In this document: positions 23,536 to 33,838 of the stretch, piece after piece
How positions within the stretch are numbered: position 1 is the first letter of the stretch
Layout of the letters: each line of letters starts with the position of its first letter
Origin: Reticulitermes speratus
Lineage: Eukaryota > Arthropoda > Insecta > Blattodea > Rhinotermitidae
Assembly: GCA_021186555.1 (NCBI GenBank)
Contig: JAJKFL010000042.1
Span: 29,987,215-30,051,214, forward strand
DNA: 64,000 nucleotides
Reading direction: 5' to 3'
Notes under the pieces: model-generated
What the model saw: only the letters and a program-made list of their open reading frames with translations
What the model was told of the DNA's origin: nothing
Databases searched by the model: none
Made by a program: the position numbers and the translations under genes

Positions 23536-24341
23536 GGTGACCGGATAAATGGCCACACGACGAAAGCCCACACGACAATTGCTCACAGATAAAACCCCAC
23601 TGTCATGAATGCTCACAGGAAAAATACCCACACCGATAAATGCTCACACGGATATATGCTCACACGGATGAATGCTCACAAGGATAATTGCTCACAAGTT
23701 TAAATGCTCACATTGATAAATGCTCATACGGACAAATGCTCACACGGGCGAATTGTCACACAGGAAAGTACGCACATACAAGAATTAGGTTAGGTTAGCG
23801 TTCAGGCTATGTCTCTGTTCTGTATATGAAGGGAATGGCCACTGGGCACAAACTTAGGTTAGCGTTCAGGCTATGTCTCTGTTCTGTATATGAAGGGAAT
23901 GGCCACTGGACACAAACTTAGGTTAGCGTGTAGGCTATGTCTCTGTTTTGTATATTAAGTGAATGGCCAATGGACAGAAACTTAGGTTAGCGTTCAGGCT
24001 ATGTCTCTGTTTTGTATATGAAGGGAATGGCCACTGGACATAAACTTAGGTTAGCGTGTAGGCTATGTCTCTGTTACAGTCAGCGCGATATTTCAACCTC
24101 GTCCCCCTCATTACACTACCATTACTTTCCTGTGTGACAATTCGCCCGTGTGAGCATTTGTCCGTGTGAGCATTTATCCTTGTGAGCATTAATCCGTGTG
24201 AGCATTCATCCGTGTGAGCATATATCCGTGTGAGCATTTATCGGTGTGGGTATTTTTCCTGTGAGCATTCATGACAGTGGGGTTTTATCTGTGCGCAATT
24301 GTCGTGTCGGCTTTTGTCGTGTGGGCTTTTGTCATGGAACC
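23536..24341. mobile_element. Foldback-like (MULE/FB-type) element with 9-bp target duplication
   Basis: TGACGGAAC flanks the element exactly (23,527-23,535 and 24,342-24,350). The terminal inverted arms are 23,536-23,770 and 24,123-24,341. The first 51 bases of each arm align without a gap. The arms consist mostly of about 16-bp tandem units of the form AATGCTCACACGGATA, and the left arm has one unit more than the right. Between them lies a 64-bp tandem array. Long arms made of short tandem repeats plus 9-bp duplications are the hallmark of Drosophila FB and of Mutator-like elements. No transposase is encoded, so it would move in trans. Confidence 0.85.
23789..24080. repeat. 64-bp tandem repeat in the foldback centre
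   Basis: GGTTAGCG recurs at 23,793, 23,857, 23,921, 23,985 and 24,049, exactly 64 bp apart. The last unit is partial. Units differ by a few substitutions only, such as GCGTTCAGG against GCGTGTAGG, which partly alternate. Confidence 0.9.
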
Positions 24342-24417
24342 TGACGGAACATTAAGGTAAAATGCAGAGTCGTAGTACTTATTACTCGCACTTACTGCTG
24401 TGTAATTTTTCATTGAT

Positions 24418-24620
24418 TTAATCCTTCCAGCCGCAATATTGCCCTGGGATCGACTCAGCCTCTAATGCAAATGCGTACCAGTAGTATCTCTTGGGGGATA
24501 AAGGCGGCCAGTGCTTAGGGCTGACAACTTGGCCACATTCATGTGCCGACTGTCTAGAAATTCTGGGAGCCTGAGCCTCCTGGAGCCCTAAGGGTCTATC
24601 CATGCCTGTAAAGTGATTGC
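24418..24620 (-). repeat. Unclassified interspersed repeat
   Basis: Contains TTAGGGCTGACAACTTGGCC, CGACTGTCTAGAAATTCTGG and GAGCCCTAAGGG. I associate these blocks with a common insect repeat but cannot place it in a named family. No target duplication found. Confidence 0.35.
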
Positions 24621-25365
24621 TTTACTTACTGCTGTGTACTTGATTATAATTACATAATAATATAGCGCCACATAAATTAAAGAAATATTGCGTCCGGCGG
24701 AAATTTTGAGGTTAAGTATGATCGATACATTTAGTAAATCTCCAAATCATCGTACATGTATAATAGGGTCTCACACGAATTGTAACAGCATACCCTAACA
24801 ATATTAATAAAATTACATGATATATGTAAGAGGTCCATATCTACGGAGATCAGGTCCGTAGGTGCGTGTGTGGCGGGCCGGGTGTGTTGGTGTCCAAAGA
24901 CAGTAGATAATTGTGAGTAGTGAATGAACTGACTCAGGTGAGTGTCTGAGAGTATAGCAAACACAATAGCAGGATAGCTGAGACAATAAGCAAGAAAACA
25001 GTCCTCGCGGAATAGGACAGTTGAGTTCTAAGAGCAAGACGGTCGTCGTGCATCGAAGAAGTGAGGTGAAGAAGCTTGGCAAAATTCTCGGGATATTTCA
25101 CTGAATCTTGGCCGAGAAGTTTCCTTTGATCACAGAGATATACTCTACAGAGAACATGCGGGCAGGAATACTAAATAAACCGGATATGAATAGCAGACAC
25201 CTACGGGAAATGTGAGACAGGATTCATGGGCGAAGAGAAGGCGGTGAGGTGCGATGGACCATGAAAGACATGGTTCCACGTAAAGTGTGGGGGATATCCG
25301 CTGGTGAATTCGATGTTCTTTCCAGGAAGAAGTGCAAAGTGGTATGGTTGCGCCAAGAGAGCTAG
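24621..25365. other. No gene recognised
   Basis: Spacer before the LINE relic; no supported coding frame. Confidence 0.4.
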
Positions 25366-26570
25366 GTGTCACTCATGGAAATTAAAGTGAGCAACGACAT
25401 TCATGGTATCAAAGAAAAACAGAACTTGATTCTGCAAGAACTGAGCGACATGAAAAGGATGCTACAAGAAAGAAGCCCAAAAGAAGGAAATTACAAACGT
25501 GGGACCGCCAGTACAAAAAAAAAAACTTGCCAAGCAGGCGCTCAGTGATTATAGAAGTTCAACAGAACCAAGAACAAAGTAAGAATACAAAGAATAAGAA
25601 ACAAACACAGGACGACCACAAACTAGAAAACTCCGAAATGAGGGCATGCTCGAACGGCAACGATGAGACTGCCGATGCACCACTACCTGAGAACCTCCGT
25701 CGGAGGGAGATACAAATGAACGGGAATTCACAGAAGTAAAACGAAGAAGGAAGAAGAAGAAGAAACAAGTGTATCACAACCCCAGATCAGAGAACGAGAA
25801 CAATAGTGAAAAAGAAGGCACAAGCATAGCTACAAGAGCGAGAGACAATATAGAACAAAACCGCAAAGAAGTGAAGGCATGGTGGTGGTGGGATTATCAG
25901 CATATGAGAAGAACCAAATGAAGGACAGGCGATATTACAAGCAGGCACCAGGAAATAGGTCAGAAGTAAGAAGATTAAACTCTCAGTTTGAAAGAGAAGC
26001 AGGAAAAGATAAAGAAAGATTCATAAAAGAGAAATGCCGCGAATTAGAGGAGAAAGCCAGAAAAAGTGACCAAGGGATATGTTCAGGACAATTAGAGAGC
26101 TCACTAGAGAGTTTATCCCCAAAACAGGTACACTCAAAGGCAAAAATGGAAAAATAATAACTGAAAAAGATAAAATTTTGGAAAGATGGAAAGAGTACAC
26201 AGCAGAGCTGTACAAAACCAATGAACAGCCCGAAGACTTCATCGACTCCACATACGAGAAAGAACCGTTGATTCTGGAGAGTGGGGTAAGATGGGCTTTA
26301 GATCAGCTGCCTTAGAACTAAGTTCCTGGGTGTGACAACACACAAATAGAATTGTTAAAAGCCATCAAAGAAGAAGTCATTCCAGCAATCACTAGCTTGT
26401 GTAATGAAGTATGGGAGAAGGTCAAATGGCCACGATAGTTGAAAGATATATTTTCATACCTCTACCCAAGAAAGGAGATGCCAGAGAGTGCACGAATAAT
26501 CGTACCATTGCACTAATTCCTCATGCAAGTAAGATCATATTGAGAATTATTCAGAAACGACTTGACCATA
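25366..26570 (+). pseudogene. RTE-like LINE, 5' part of reverse-transcriptase ORF (decayed)
   Basis: The first part (25,366-25,739) encodes a coiled-coil-like Lys/Glu-rich stretch (IKEKQNLILQELSDMKRML). From about 25,890 the frame reads KDKERFIKEKCRELEEKARK, then MFRTIRELTREF, GKIITEKDKILERWKEYTAELY and FIPLPKKGDARECTNNRTIAL. These are the connector and first reverse-transcriptase blocks of RTE/BovB-like LINEs. Stops and frame changes occur around 26,090 and 26,315. I found no endonuclease domain upstream, so it is deleted or lost. The ORF is cut at 26,570 by a TA-flanked DNA element and continues at 31,933 in the same frame. Confidence 0.7.
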
Positions 26571-27355
26571 CCGTATTTACTCGAATGCAAGACGAGGGTT
26601 TTTCCTTAAATTTGGAGCTTAAATATGTGAGGTCGTCTTAAATTCGCGTATGAAGCACCCAACTGGACCATGCGAAGCCAAACCAAGCCCCGCATCGCGA
26701 AATCGTCACGTGTAAACAAACGAGAAAACAGAACACAGCTGAAGTTAACTGACACAATTCTTTTTAAGTTTATCCAGCATTTAATTTTTTTTAAAGAAGC
26801 ATAACGTTTCGGAAACCAGCTCCGTTTCCAGACAAATAAGCACCTAACCTGGTGGACCCCTTAGATCAACCTATTCTCAATCACTAGGTACGGTTAACCA
26901 CCGTCTTAGTTTTTTAAAGAAGCACGACGTTTCGGAAACCAGCTCCGTTTCCAGACAAAAAAAAACACTTAACCTGGTGGACCTTTTAGATGCAGAAATT
27001 CTGAGACGCAAGATCGTAACCTGTTAAGATATGCAGTTGAGAACAGATGTAGTCCAAGAGTAGTAAGAGGAGAATGGCTATTTAAATATTAAAAATTTAC
27101 TACAAGACTCAAAAATAAAACCTGAACCAATCCACAAATTAAAAACCATAAAACCAACCATGAACTCAGACTGATCAGACCACAGACACAACACAAAAAT
27201 CAAGAACACATGTATTTAAAATTCTTAACACCACTAACACCATCTGTGGAGAAAAGTGTGAATCTTTACGCGTTCAAGTAAGTTTATAAACGAAATACAA
27301 ATGTATTAGTCAATTCATGCCGATCCAGTGGCCGAGCGGTCTAAGGCGTGGGTCT

Positions 27356-30199
27356 ACCCTCCCAGGGGACACCGCCTTAACGAAGCACTGTCCGTGCGGG
27401 CGGAGAGGGTTTGAGTGCCCCAAAGAAGCTGGGGGCTAAACCGGCGGTAGCTTAGCTACTGGTACGGTCTCCCAAGCCGGGCAGGCCTCGGCTGAGGGGC
27501 CAGACAAAGTGTGTTCCACAACGACCTGTCTGAACCAATAACCTTTCCATAACATCCTTCCTATTTACCCAAGTCAAGGTGTGAGGTATCGTGCCGAGGA
27601 CTGCATGGCACTGGGGTGGAAAAACAGCAGTGCATTTACGATCTCCTCGGGGAACCGGGCAGCACCCCGTTGTATTTATGCCTTCCACCCGTAAGGGGCT
27701 CTGCGGGTGGTGACTGTTACTTCCCCATTACTTGTGGGAATAAAATGGACACAGTAATTAATGGACTTGATCAAGGAGTGGCTGAGGCTGTAGACTTGAT
27801 ACAAGTAAGCTCTGAGCTGAATTCTGATGAACCTGATCAAGGAGCAGCTGTGGCTGCAAACTTGATACTGAGGCTGTAGGCTTTGAGCCTTTCGCTGTTT
27901 CTTCTGATGAGGACAGACTGGCTGTATGTGTCTATACGACTAGACTGCAGTCCAGGCGACTCTCGGGAGTGCAGCGGAAGTAGCTCATTAAAGTAAGAGA
28001 AGGTGGTGGCGAGAAGTAGTGGGGGTGTGAGAAGACCCCACTCTTACTCGAGTATTCCACCTTCGATGAACCTGTGAGCCTTTTGCTATCTCTGCTGATG
28101 AGGACGGACTGGCTGCAGGTGTCATTATGACTAGACTGCAGACCAGGCGACTATTGGGAGCGTAGCGGAAGCAGCTCGTTAAAGTAAGAGAAGGCGGTGG
28201 CGAGAAGTAGTGGGGGCGTGAAAAGACCCCACACTTACTCGAGCATTCCACCTTCGATGAAACTGTGAGCCTTTTGCTATCTCTTCTGATGAGGACAGAC
28301 TGGCTGCAGGTGTCATTATGACCAGACTGCAGACCAGGCGACTCTTGGGAGCGCAGCGGAAGTAGCTCGTTAAAGTAAGAGAAGGCGGTGGCGAGAAGTA
28401 GTGGGGGTGTGAAAAGACCCCACTCTTACTCGAGTATTCCTCCTTCGATGAACCTGATGAAGGAGACTTCTGTGACTGTAAACTTGATATTGGGGCTGTA
28501 TGCCCTGAGCCTTTCGCTGTCTCTTCTGATGAGGACAGACTGGCTGCATGTGCCACCAGACTGCAGTCCAGGCGACTGTCGGGAGCGCAGCGGAAGTAGC
28601 TCATTAAAATAAGAGAAGGCGGTGGCGAGAAGTAGTGGGGGTGTGAAAAGACCCCACTCTTACTCGAGTATTCCACCTTCGATGAACCTGTGAGCCTTTT
28701 GCTATCTCTTCTGATGAGGACAGACTGGCTGCAGGTGTCATTACGACCAGACTGCAAACCAGGCGACTCTTGGGAGCGCAGCGGAAGTAGCTCGTTAAAG
28801 TAAGAGAAGGCGGTGGCGAGAAGTAGTGGGGGTGTGAAAAGACCCCACTCTTACTCGAGTATTCCGCCTTCAATGAACCTGATCAAGGGGCGGCTGTGGC
28901 TGCAAACGTGATACGGAGGCTGTAGGCTCTGAGCCTTTTGCTGTTTCATGTGATGAGGACAGACTGGTTGCAGGTGTCTATATGACTAAAATGCAGTCCA
29001 GGCGACTCACAGGAGTGCAGCGGAAGAAGCTCTTTAAAGTAAGAGAAGGTGGTGGCGAGAAATATTGGGGGTGTGAAAAGACCCCACTCTTATTCGAGTA
29101 TTCCACCTTCGATTAACCTGTGAGCCTTTTGCTATCTCTTCTGATGAGGACAGACTGGCTGCAGGTGTCTTTATGACCAGACTGCAGACCAGGCGACTCT
29201 AGGGAGCGCAGCGGAAGCAGCTCATTAAAGTAATAGAAGGCGGTGGCGAGAAGTAGTGGGGGTATGAAAAAACCCCACTCTTACTCGAGAATTCCTCCTT
29301 CGATGAACCTTATCAAGGAGCGGCTGTGACTGCAAACTTGATATTGGGGCTGTATGCTCTGAGCCTTTCGCCGTCTCTTCTGATGAGGACAGACTGGCTG
29401 CAGGTGTCACCAAACTGCAGTCCAGGCGACTGTCGGGAGCGCAGCGGAAGCAGCTCATTAAAATAAGAGAAGGGGTGGCGAGAAGTAGTGGGGGTGTGAA
29501 AAGACCCCACTCTTACTCAAGTATTCCTCCTTCGATGAACCTGATCAAGGAGCGGCTGTGACTGCAAACTTGATATTGGGGCTGTATGCTCTGAGCCTTT
29601 CGCCTTCTCTTCTGATGAGGACAGACTGGCTGCAGGTGTCACCAAACTGCAGGCCAGGCGACTGTCGGGAGCGCGGAGGAAGCAGCTCATTAAAATAAGA
29701 GAAGGCGGTGGCGAGAAGTAGTGGGGGTGTGAACATACTCCACTCCTACTCGAGTATTCCAACTTCGATGAACCTGATCAAGAAACGGCTGTGGCTGCAG
29801 ACTTGATAATTGAAAGACTAAGGGTTAGCACAAGCCTAGGGCTGTGGTGCGTCCGGAGCTGATGCCGACGGGCCCATAGAGGGGCTGTACGCTCTGAGCC
29901 TTGCGCTGTCTCCTCTGATGAGGACAGACTGGCCGCAGGTGTGACAAACTGCAGACCAGGCGACTCTCGGGAAAGCAGCGGAAGCAGCTCATTAAAATAA
30001 GAGAAGGCGGTGGCGAGAAGTAGTGGGGGTGTGACCAGACCCCACTCTTACTCGAGTATTCCACCTTCGATGAACCTGATCAAGGAACGGCTGTGGCTGC
30101 AGACTTGATAATTGAAAGACTAAGGGTTAGCACAATAAGCCTAAGGCTGCGGTGCGTCCGGAGCTAATGCCGACGGGCCCATAGACACAGAAGAAGAAG
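27356..30199 (+). mobile_element. 2.84-kb tandem-array retroposon nested in the SINE
   Basis: AAGGCGTGGGTCT is duplicated exactly at 27,343-27,355 and 30,200-30,212, and SINE sequence resumes seamlessly after it. The element begins ACCCTCCCAGGGGACACC, contains a 10-copy tandem array, and ends AATAAGCCTAAGGCTGCGG, GTGCGTCC, GGGCCCATAG and a short (AGA)n-like tail. A 13-bp duplication plus simple 3' tail indicates LINE-driven target-primed insertion. It has no reverse transcriptase. Its 3' terminal block matches the 3' domain of SINE B (19,707-19,975), so both probably use the same LINE machinery. I know no named family of this form. Confidence 0.75.
27850..30100 (+). repeat. Tandem array of 190- and 237-bp monomers
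   Basis: The block GATGAGGACAGACTGGCTG recurs at 27,906, 28,097, 28,288, 28,528, 28,713, 28,952, 29,143, 29,382, 29,614 and 29,917. Spacings fall into about 185-191, 232-240 and one of 303. The long type adds a block of about 48 bp (TGATCAAGGAGCGGCTGTG ... TGTATGCTCTGAGCC). The 303-bp monomer also contains the element's 3' terminal block (29,815-29,881). Short and long types partly alternate. The minus-strand Ser/Pro-rich frames are by-products of the periodicity. Confidence 0.9.
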
Positions 30200-30271
30200 A
30201 AGGCGTGGGTCTTCGGCCGCTCGCTTGCTAGGATCGTGGGTTCGAAACCCACCGGGGGCATGGATGTTTGT

Positions 30272-30366
30272 GTTGTGGTATAAGGACAGTAGTATGGAAC
30301 ATGAAAGGCAGAAGGATTTAAAAGTACAAAATGGATCAAAAGGAGAAAACGGGACAGAAAAAAAAT
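30272..30366 (+). mobile_element. 95-bp retroposed fragment in the SINE
   Basis: A 24-bp segment of the SINE, starting CCCACCGGGGGCATGG, is present at 30,248-30,271 and again at 30,367-30,390. Between them is a 95-bp sequence ending in an A8 run. A long direct repeat and a 3' A tail mark target-primed insertion of a short RNA or 5'-truncated retroposon. The source is unknown. Confidence 0.7.
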
Positions 30367-30570
30367 CCCACCGGGGGCATGGATGTTTGTCTCTTGTGAG
30401 TGTTGTGTGTTGTTGTTAGGTAGAGGCCTCTGCGACGAGCCAATCCTTCGTCCAGTGGAGTCCTACCGACTGTGGTGTGTCTCTCGGGGTGATCAAAAGG
30501 AAATTACAACCTCGACACTGAAACGGGAAACCGGAGTAGGTAGAAGAGGACGACTAAAAAAAAAAGTCAA

Positions 30571-30597
30571 TTCATTCATTCATTCATTCATTCATTT
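30571..30597 (-). repeat. (ATTC)n tail of the nested LINE
   Basis: Six or so ATTC units followed by ATTTATTT, directly at the 3' end of the minus-strand LINE. It behaves as the LINE's 3' simple-repeat tail. Confidence 0.8.
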
Positions 30598-30918
30598 ATT
30601 TGACATTCCATAAATCCAAGGAGCGGGTACAGAACATGTCATTGTTTTATCTTGGTATAAAAATTCAAGACTAAGTGTAAAGGCTATAACAGAGCCAGTC
30701 ATGAGATTAGATATTACATGAAATTAAAACAGTGAACCTATGTCTTATTATAAATAATGAATACTTAATTTACAACTTGTAGCAGAATAAATAATATAGT
30801 AATTAGAGAACAACATAAAAACCTTAATTACTGAAACCAAGATCCTTATTTATTTCCAACTATAATATTCATCGAAGGTGTAGAAGGAATTTGTAAGGAG
30901 AAACCTTTTTAAAGCTGA

Positions 30919-31525
30919 TTAAAATTTATTAATGTCGTATGATAATTGCTTGAGATGTAATGGAAGGTGGTTATAAATATTGATTCTCGAATAACAAACT
31001 CCTTTCTGAAATATTGTTAATTTCACTGTGGGGAGATCTAAATCATAATGAGATCTTGTATTAAGTTTATGAACATCAAAATTAGTTTTGAATAAACCTC
31101 TATTCTTAACAACAAACAGTAGTATAGAGAATATGTACTGGGAATGGAGAGGAAGGATACATAATTTTTTGAATAAGTCACGACATGAATCTTTGCTATT
31201 AGAATTCATAATAACTCTAACTATTCTTTTTTGGATCTTGAATATGACTCTACTGTAGACTGCGGTACCCCAAAAAATTAAACCATACGTTATAATTGAA
31301 TGAACCAAGGAAAAATAAATCGTCCTTAGAACTTCTAGAGATATAAAAGGTTTAACAGATCTAATTACATAACATGCTTTATTTAGTTTAGGTATTATTT
31401 CATCAATATGAAATCCCCAAGACAAATTATTATCAATTACTAATCCTAAAAATTTAGTATTATAGATTTTAGAAATTTGTTTATTTTCATATGATATTTG
31501 AAGGTCGAATTCATGACTATTTTTA
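30919..31525 (-). pseudogene. CR1/Jockey-like reverse transcriptase, C-terminal part
   Basis: The frame open from about 31,525 reads NTKFLGLVIDNNLSW, then MSWGFHIDEIIPKLNKACY, LVHSIITYGLIFWG, IQKRIVRVIMNSNSKDSCR, LCILPLHSQYIF, KLNTRSHYDLD and YNHLPLHLKQL. This is the thumb and C-terminal tail of a CR1/Jockey-like non-LTR reverse transcriptase. The palm with the YADD motif is absent through 5' truncation. The rest of the frame is intact to the stop, implying a fairly young copy. Paralogous tails occur at 35,699, 40,600, 41,290 and 43,420. Confidence 0.8.
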
Positions 31526-31539
31526 GTTAGTCAATATGG

Positions 31540-31750
31540 ATCATAACGGCATGACAGCACATCTCACCAGAATTAACTGTGACGGGTTTTAAGAAGTGCC
31601 GTTTATCCAATGGAGTGGATGCGACCGATGATGATATGTTGTGGAATGACAAGGAAGAGGATGGGAATGTTAGGAGTGTGAGGAAGAGGAAGACACTGAC
31701 TGTGAAGATGGAGACAGTGACACTGATTGGTAAAGGTAGATAGAATCTGA
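31540..31750 (+). pseudogene. pogo-like transposase C-terminal remnant
   Basis: A frame reading VTGFKKCRLSNGVDATDDDM then LWNDKEEDGN resembles the tail of pogo/Tigger-like transposases (usual form FKKC.ISN.LDGTEDD.LW). It belongs to the TA-flanked element and supports its assignment to pogo. The remainder of the gene is missing. Confidence 0.55.
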
Positions 31751-31932
31751 CATGATTGGTGTATTAAGTGTATGAAATTAATAGTAACATATTTTTTCTT
31801 GGCTGACTTTTATTTTTGGCGGGTCGTCTTAGATTTGGATAAATACATTTTCCCTTGGCAGGCGTGTTTTATTTGGTGGGGGTGGAAGGTCGTCTTAGAT
31901 TACAGTCGTCTTGCATTTGGGAAAATATGGTA

Positions 31933-33060
31933 TATAGAACTTGAAATGCCAATTAAACAAGCGGGATTCAGGAAAGGGTGGGGGCAAGGGACCGAATTGC
32001 TAATGTAAAATGGATCATGGAAAGGGGGAATCTGTGTTTCATAGACTACTCAAAGGCTTTTGATAGTGTGGAGCATTTAAAGATGTGGAACAGCATGAGA
32101 GATATGGGAATACCCGAACATTTGATGGTATTAATAAGAGACCTATACACAGAGCAAGAAGCCAAAGTGCAGGTCGAACAAGGCACAACAAATTGGTTCC
32201 CAATACAAAAAAGTGTAAGGTTGTATTTTATCTCCTGGACACTTTAATCTATACAGCGAGTACACTATACGAACAGCGAGGTTAGAAGACATGGAGGCAG
32301 GTGTCAGAATAGGGGGACGAAAGATAACAACCCACGATACGCAGATGATACCACTCTACTAGCGGAAAACAAGGAGGATATGGTCAAACTGATAAAAAGG
32401 GTCAAAATCAGCAGTGAAAAGGCGGGCCTGACAATGAACCTAAAGAAAACCAGAGTAATGAGCACTGGGAAACAAGTAAACATATTAGTAGACGGCGAAG
32501 AAATCAGCACAGTAGCAAGCAACAAGTTTTTAGCGGCTCTCATCACCAATGATGGCTACACCAAAGACGAGATAAAAGAAGCTTGGGCAAAGCAGCAATG
32601 GCCAAACAGACAGAAATTATGAAAGACTGGGGGAGTTTCGACCAACACAAAAGCTAAGATGGTGCAGGCAATAGTCTTCCCAGCAGTGCTCTATGGATGT
32701 GAAAGCTGGACGTTAACGAAAGCAGATAAAAGAAGCTAGATGCCTTCCAGCTAAGGACATGGAGAAGATTTCTCAGAATACCATGGAGAGCAAGGAGGAC
32801 GAATGCATCAGTGATTAATCAAATTAAGCCCAAGCACTACCTAGAAACTTTAGCCGTAATAAGCAAACTGAAATATTTCGGAAACTAAATGCGCACGTTA
32901 GACTCACTGGAGAAAGATTTGATGTTTAGACTGATAGACGACAGTAGAAGAAGAGGAAGACAAACGAAACACGAGGAACCCTGACAATGAACTTGCGTGA
33001 CATCTTAACTGCCATGCAAAACAACGTAATGGAGGGACCTGATCTACACGGGCGTGGAAA
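31933..33060 (+). pseudogene. RTE-like LINE, 3' part of reverse-transcriptase ORF
   Basis: Continues the ORF cut at 26,570: IELEMPIKQAGFRKG, RDRIANVKWIMERGN, FIDYSKAFDSVEHLKMWN (fingers/palm block with the first catalytic Asp), then a damaged ADDTTLLAENKEDM region near 32,342, and further on SSALWM-like and KLDAFQLRTWRRFLR, ASVINQIKPKHYLETLAVI. Several frame breaks and a stretch missing near 32,225-32,260 make it a pseudogene. The C-terminal stretch is characteristic of RTE-type LINEs that are common in insects. It ends around 33,060. Confidence 0.75.
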
Positions 33061-33838
33061 ACAGAAAACGACGAAACGAAAATAGCAAGACCCAGTACTT
33101 CTTGCTAAAACAATCCAATAGGATCACCAGGGGTCGCTTGCGATCTGAATGAACTACTGCTACTATATGTAAAAGGTGTGAACAGCTACAAATAAATATG
33201 CCCCCAGTGGAAAGAGTTCAGGATCCGAAGATTCGAATGCACATTAATGTTACGTTGTATCTACAGTTCCTCTTCTTGATGAAATAACTCTGAACTCACA
33301 AATGTAATTCTGAGAACTTGGACGAATTACATCGTGCACAGCAACAAACATATTATCAATAGCACAAAATTAACAAATTAGTGTATGCGTATTTACTTAA
33401 TTAATTGAAACATCCGCCGTTTAATGGGCGCATCTCCGTATCCGAAAAAGTCACATTTATCACGAGGAACTAAGCCAAGTCAAAATAAAGCAGATGGATG
33501 AAATGTTCGGATACAAACATAATCTACGCAGACAATACAACTTCACTACGAACACTAGGAAATTGACAGTAATTAGTTCACACTGACGGATTCTTTGAAC
33601 GTCCCTTACATACTTTAAAATACACGCACCAGATAACAAACTAACAATTTAACGGTATTTAAATTGCCGACCACCTGTAAAAATATATAGAAAACTAACA
33701 TAAGTTGTGTCTTGATGGACGTTTTACTGATTAATTTAATTTATCTTATACACAAAGGGATGAAAAATATCAAAGTTACATCAGCTAATCAAGTTAAAGG
33801 CGCGTACATGTACAAGAGTAAAAAAGAAAAATTCTGAA
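33061..33838. other. No gene recognised
   Basis: AT-rich flank after the LINE, possibly including its 3' untranslated end. No other landmark. Confidence 0.4.

Larger units (their letters stand above)
27319..30564 (+). mobile_element. SINE family A copy split by two later insertions
   Basis: Pieces 27,319-27,355, 30,213-30,271 and 30,391-30,564 together form a SINE A: head GCCGATCCAGTGGCCGAGCG, box-B-like GGTTCGAAACCCACC, CTCTTGTGAGTGTTGTGTG, TCCTACCGACTGTGG, and an A10-type tail. AGTCAATTCAT duplicates flank it (27,308-27,318 and 30,565-30,575). The duplicated target includes the first bases of the LINE tail, so the SINE arrived after the LINE. Its sequence closely follows the copy at 15,940-16,202 up to about 30,485. 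Confidence 0.85.
27315..31526 (-). mobile_element. 5'-truncated CR1/Jockey-like LINE inside the pogo-like element (contains a nested SINE)
   Basis: TTAGTCAAT is present at 27,306-27,314 and 31,527-31,535, a 9-bp target duplication. The LINE lies on the minus strand: its 3' tail is an (ATTC)n run (30,571-30,597 as seen on the plus strand) and its 5' end is truncated at 31,526. A SINE sits in the tail, so the left duplication is now about 3.3 kb away from the LINE body. Confidence 0.75.
26571..31930. mobile_element. pogo-like DNA element inserted in the LINE, itself carrying nested insertions
   Basis: 25-bp inverted ends agree at 21 positions: left CCGTATTTACTCG, right CCATATTTTCCCA on the minus strand, both ending ATGCAAGACGA. 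TA is duplicated at 26,569-26,570 and 31,931-31,932. Removing the element and one TA restores the LINE frame across the join, so the ends are exact. GTCGTCTTA-type motifs recur inside both ends. Its own sequence is 26,571-27,305 and 31,536-31,930; the rest is a nested LINE. Two direct repeats with CGTTTCGGAAACCAGCTCC lie at about 26,800 and 26,930. Confidence 0.8.

Noticed and set aside
23580..23770. Regularly spaced short repeats resembling a CRISPR array
   Set aside because: Units are about 16 bp, directly adjacent, without unique spacers, and mirrored in an inverted arm; they belong to a foldback element in eukaryotic DNA.
27988..29762. Minus-strand Ser/Pro-rich repeated frames (up to 192 codons)
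   Set aside because: They arise from the tandem monomers of the array retroposon. The two monomer lengths are not kept in one frame and there is no recognisable domain.
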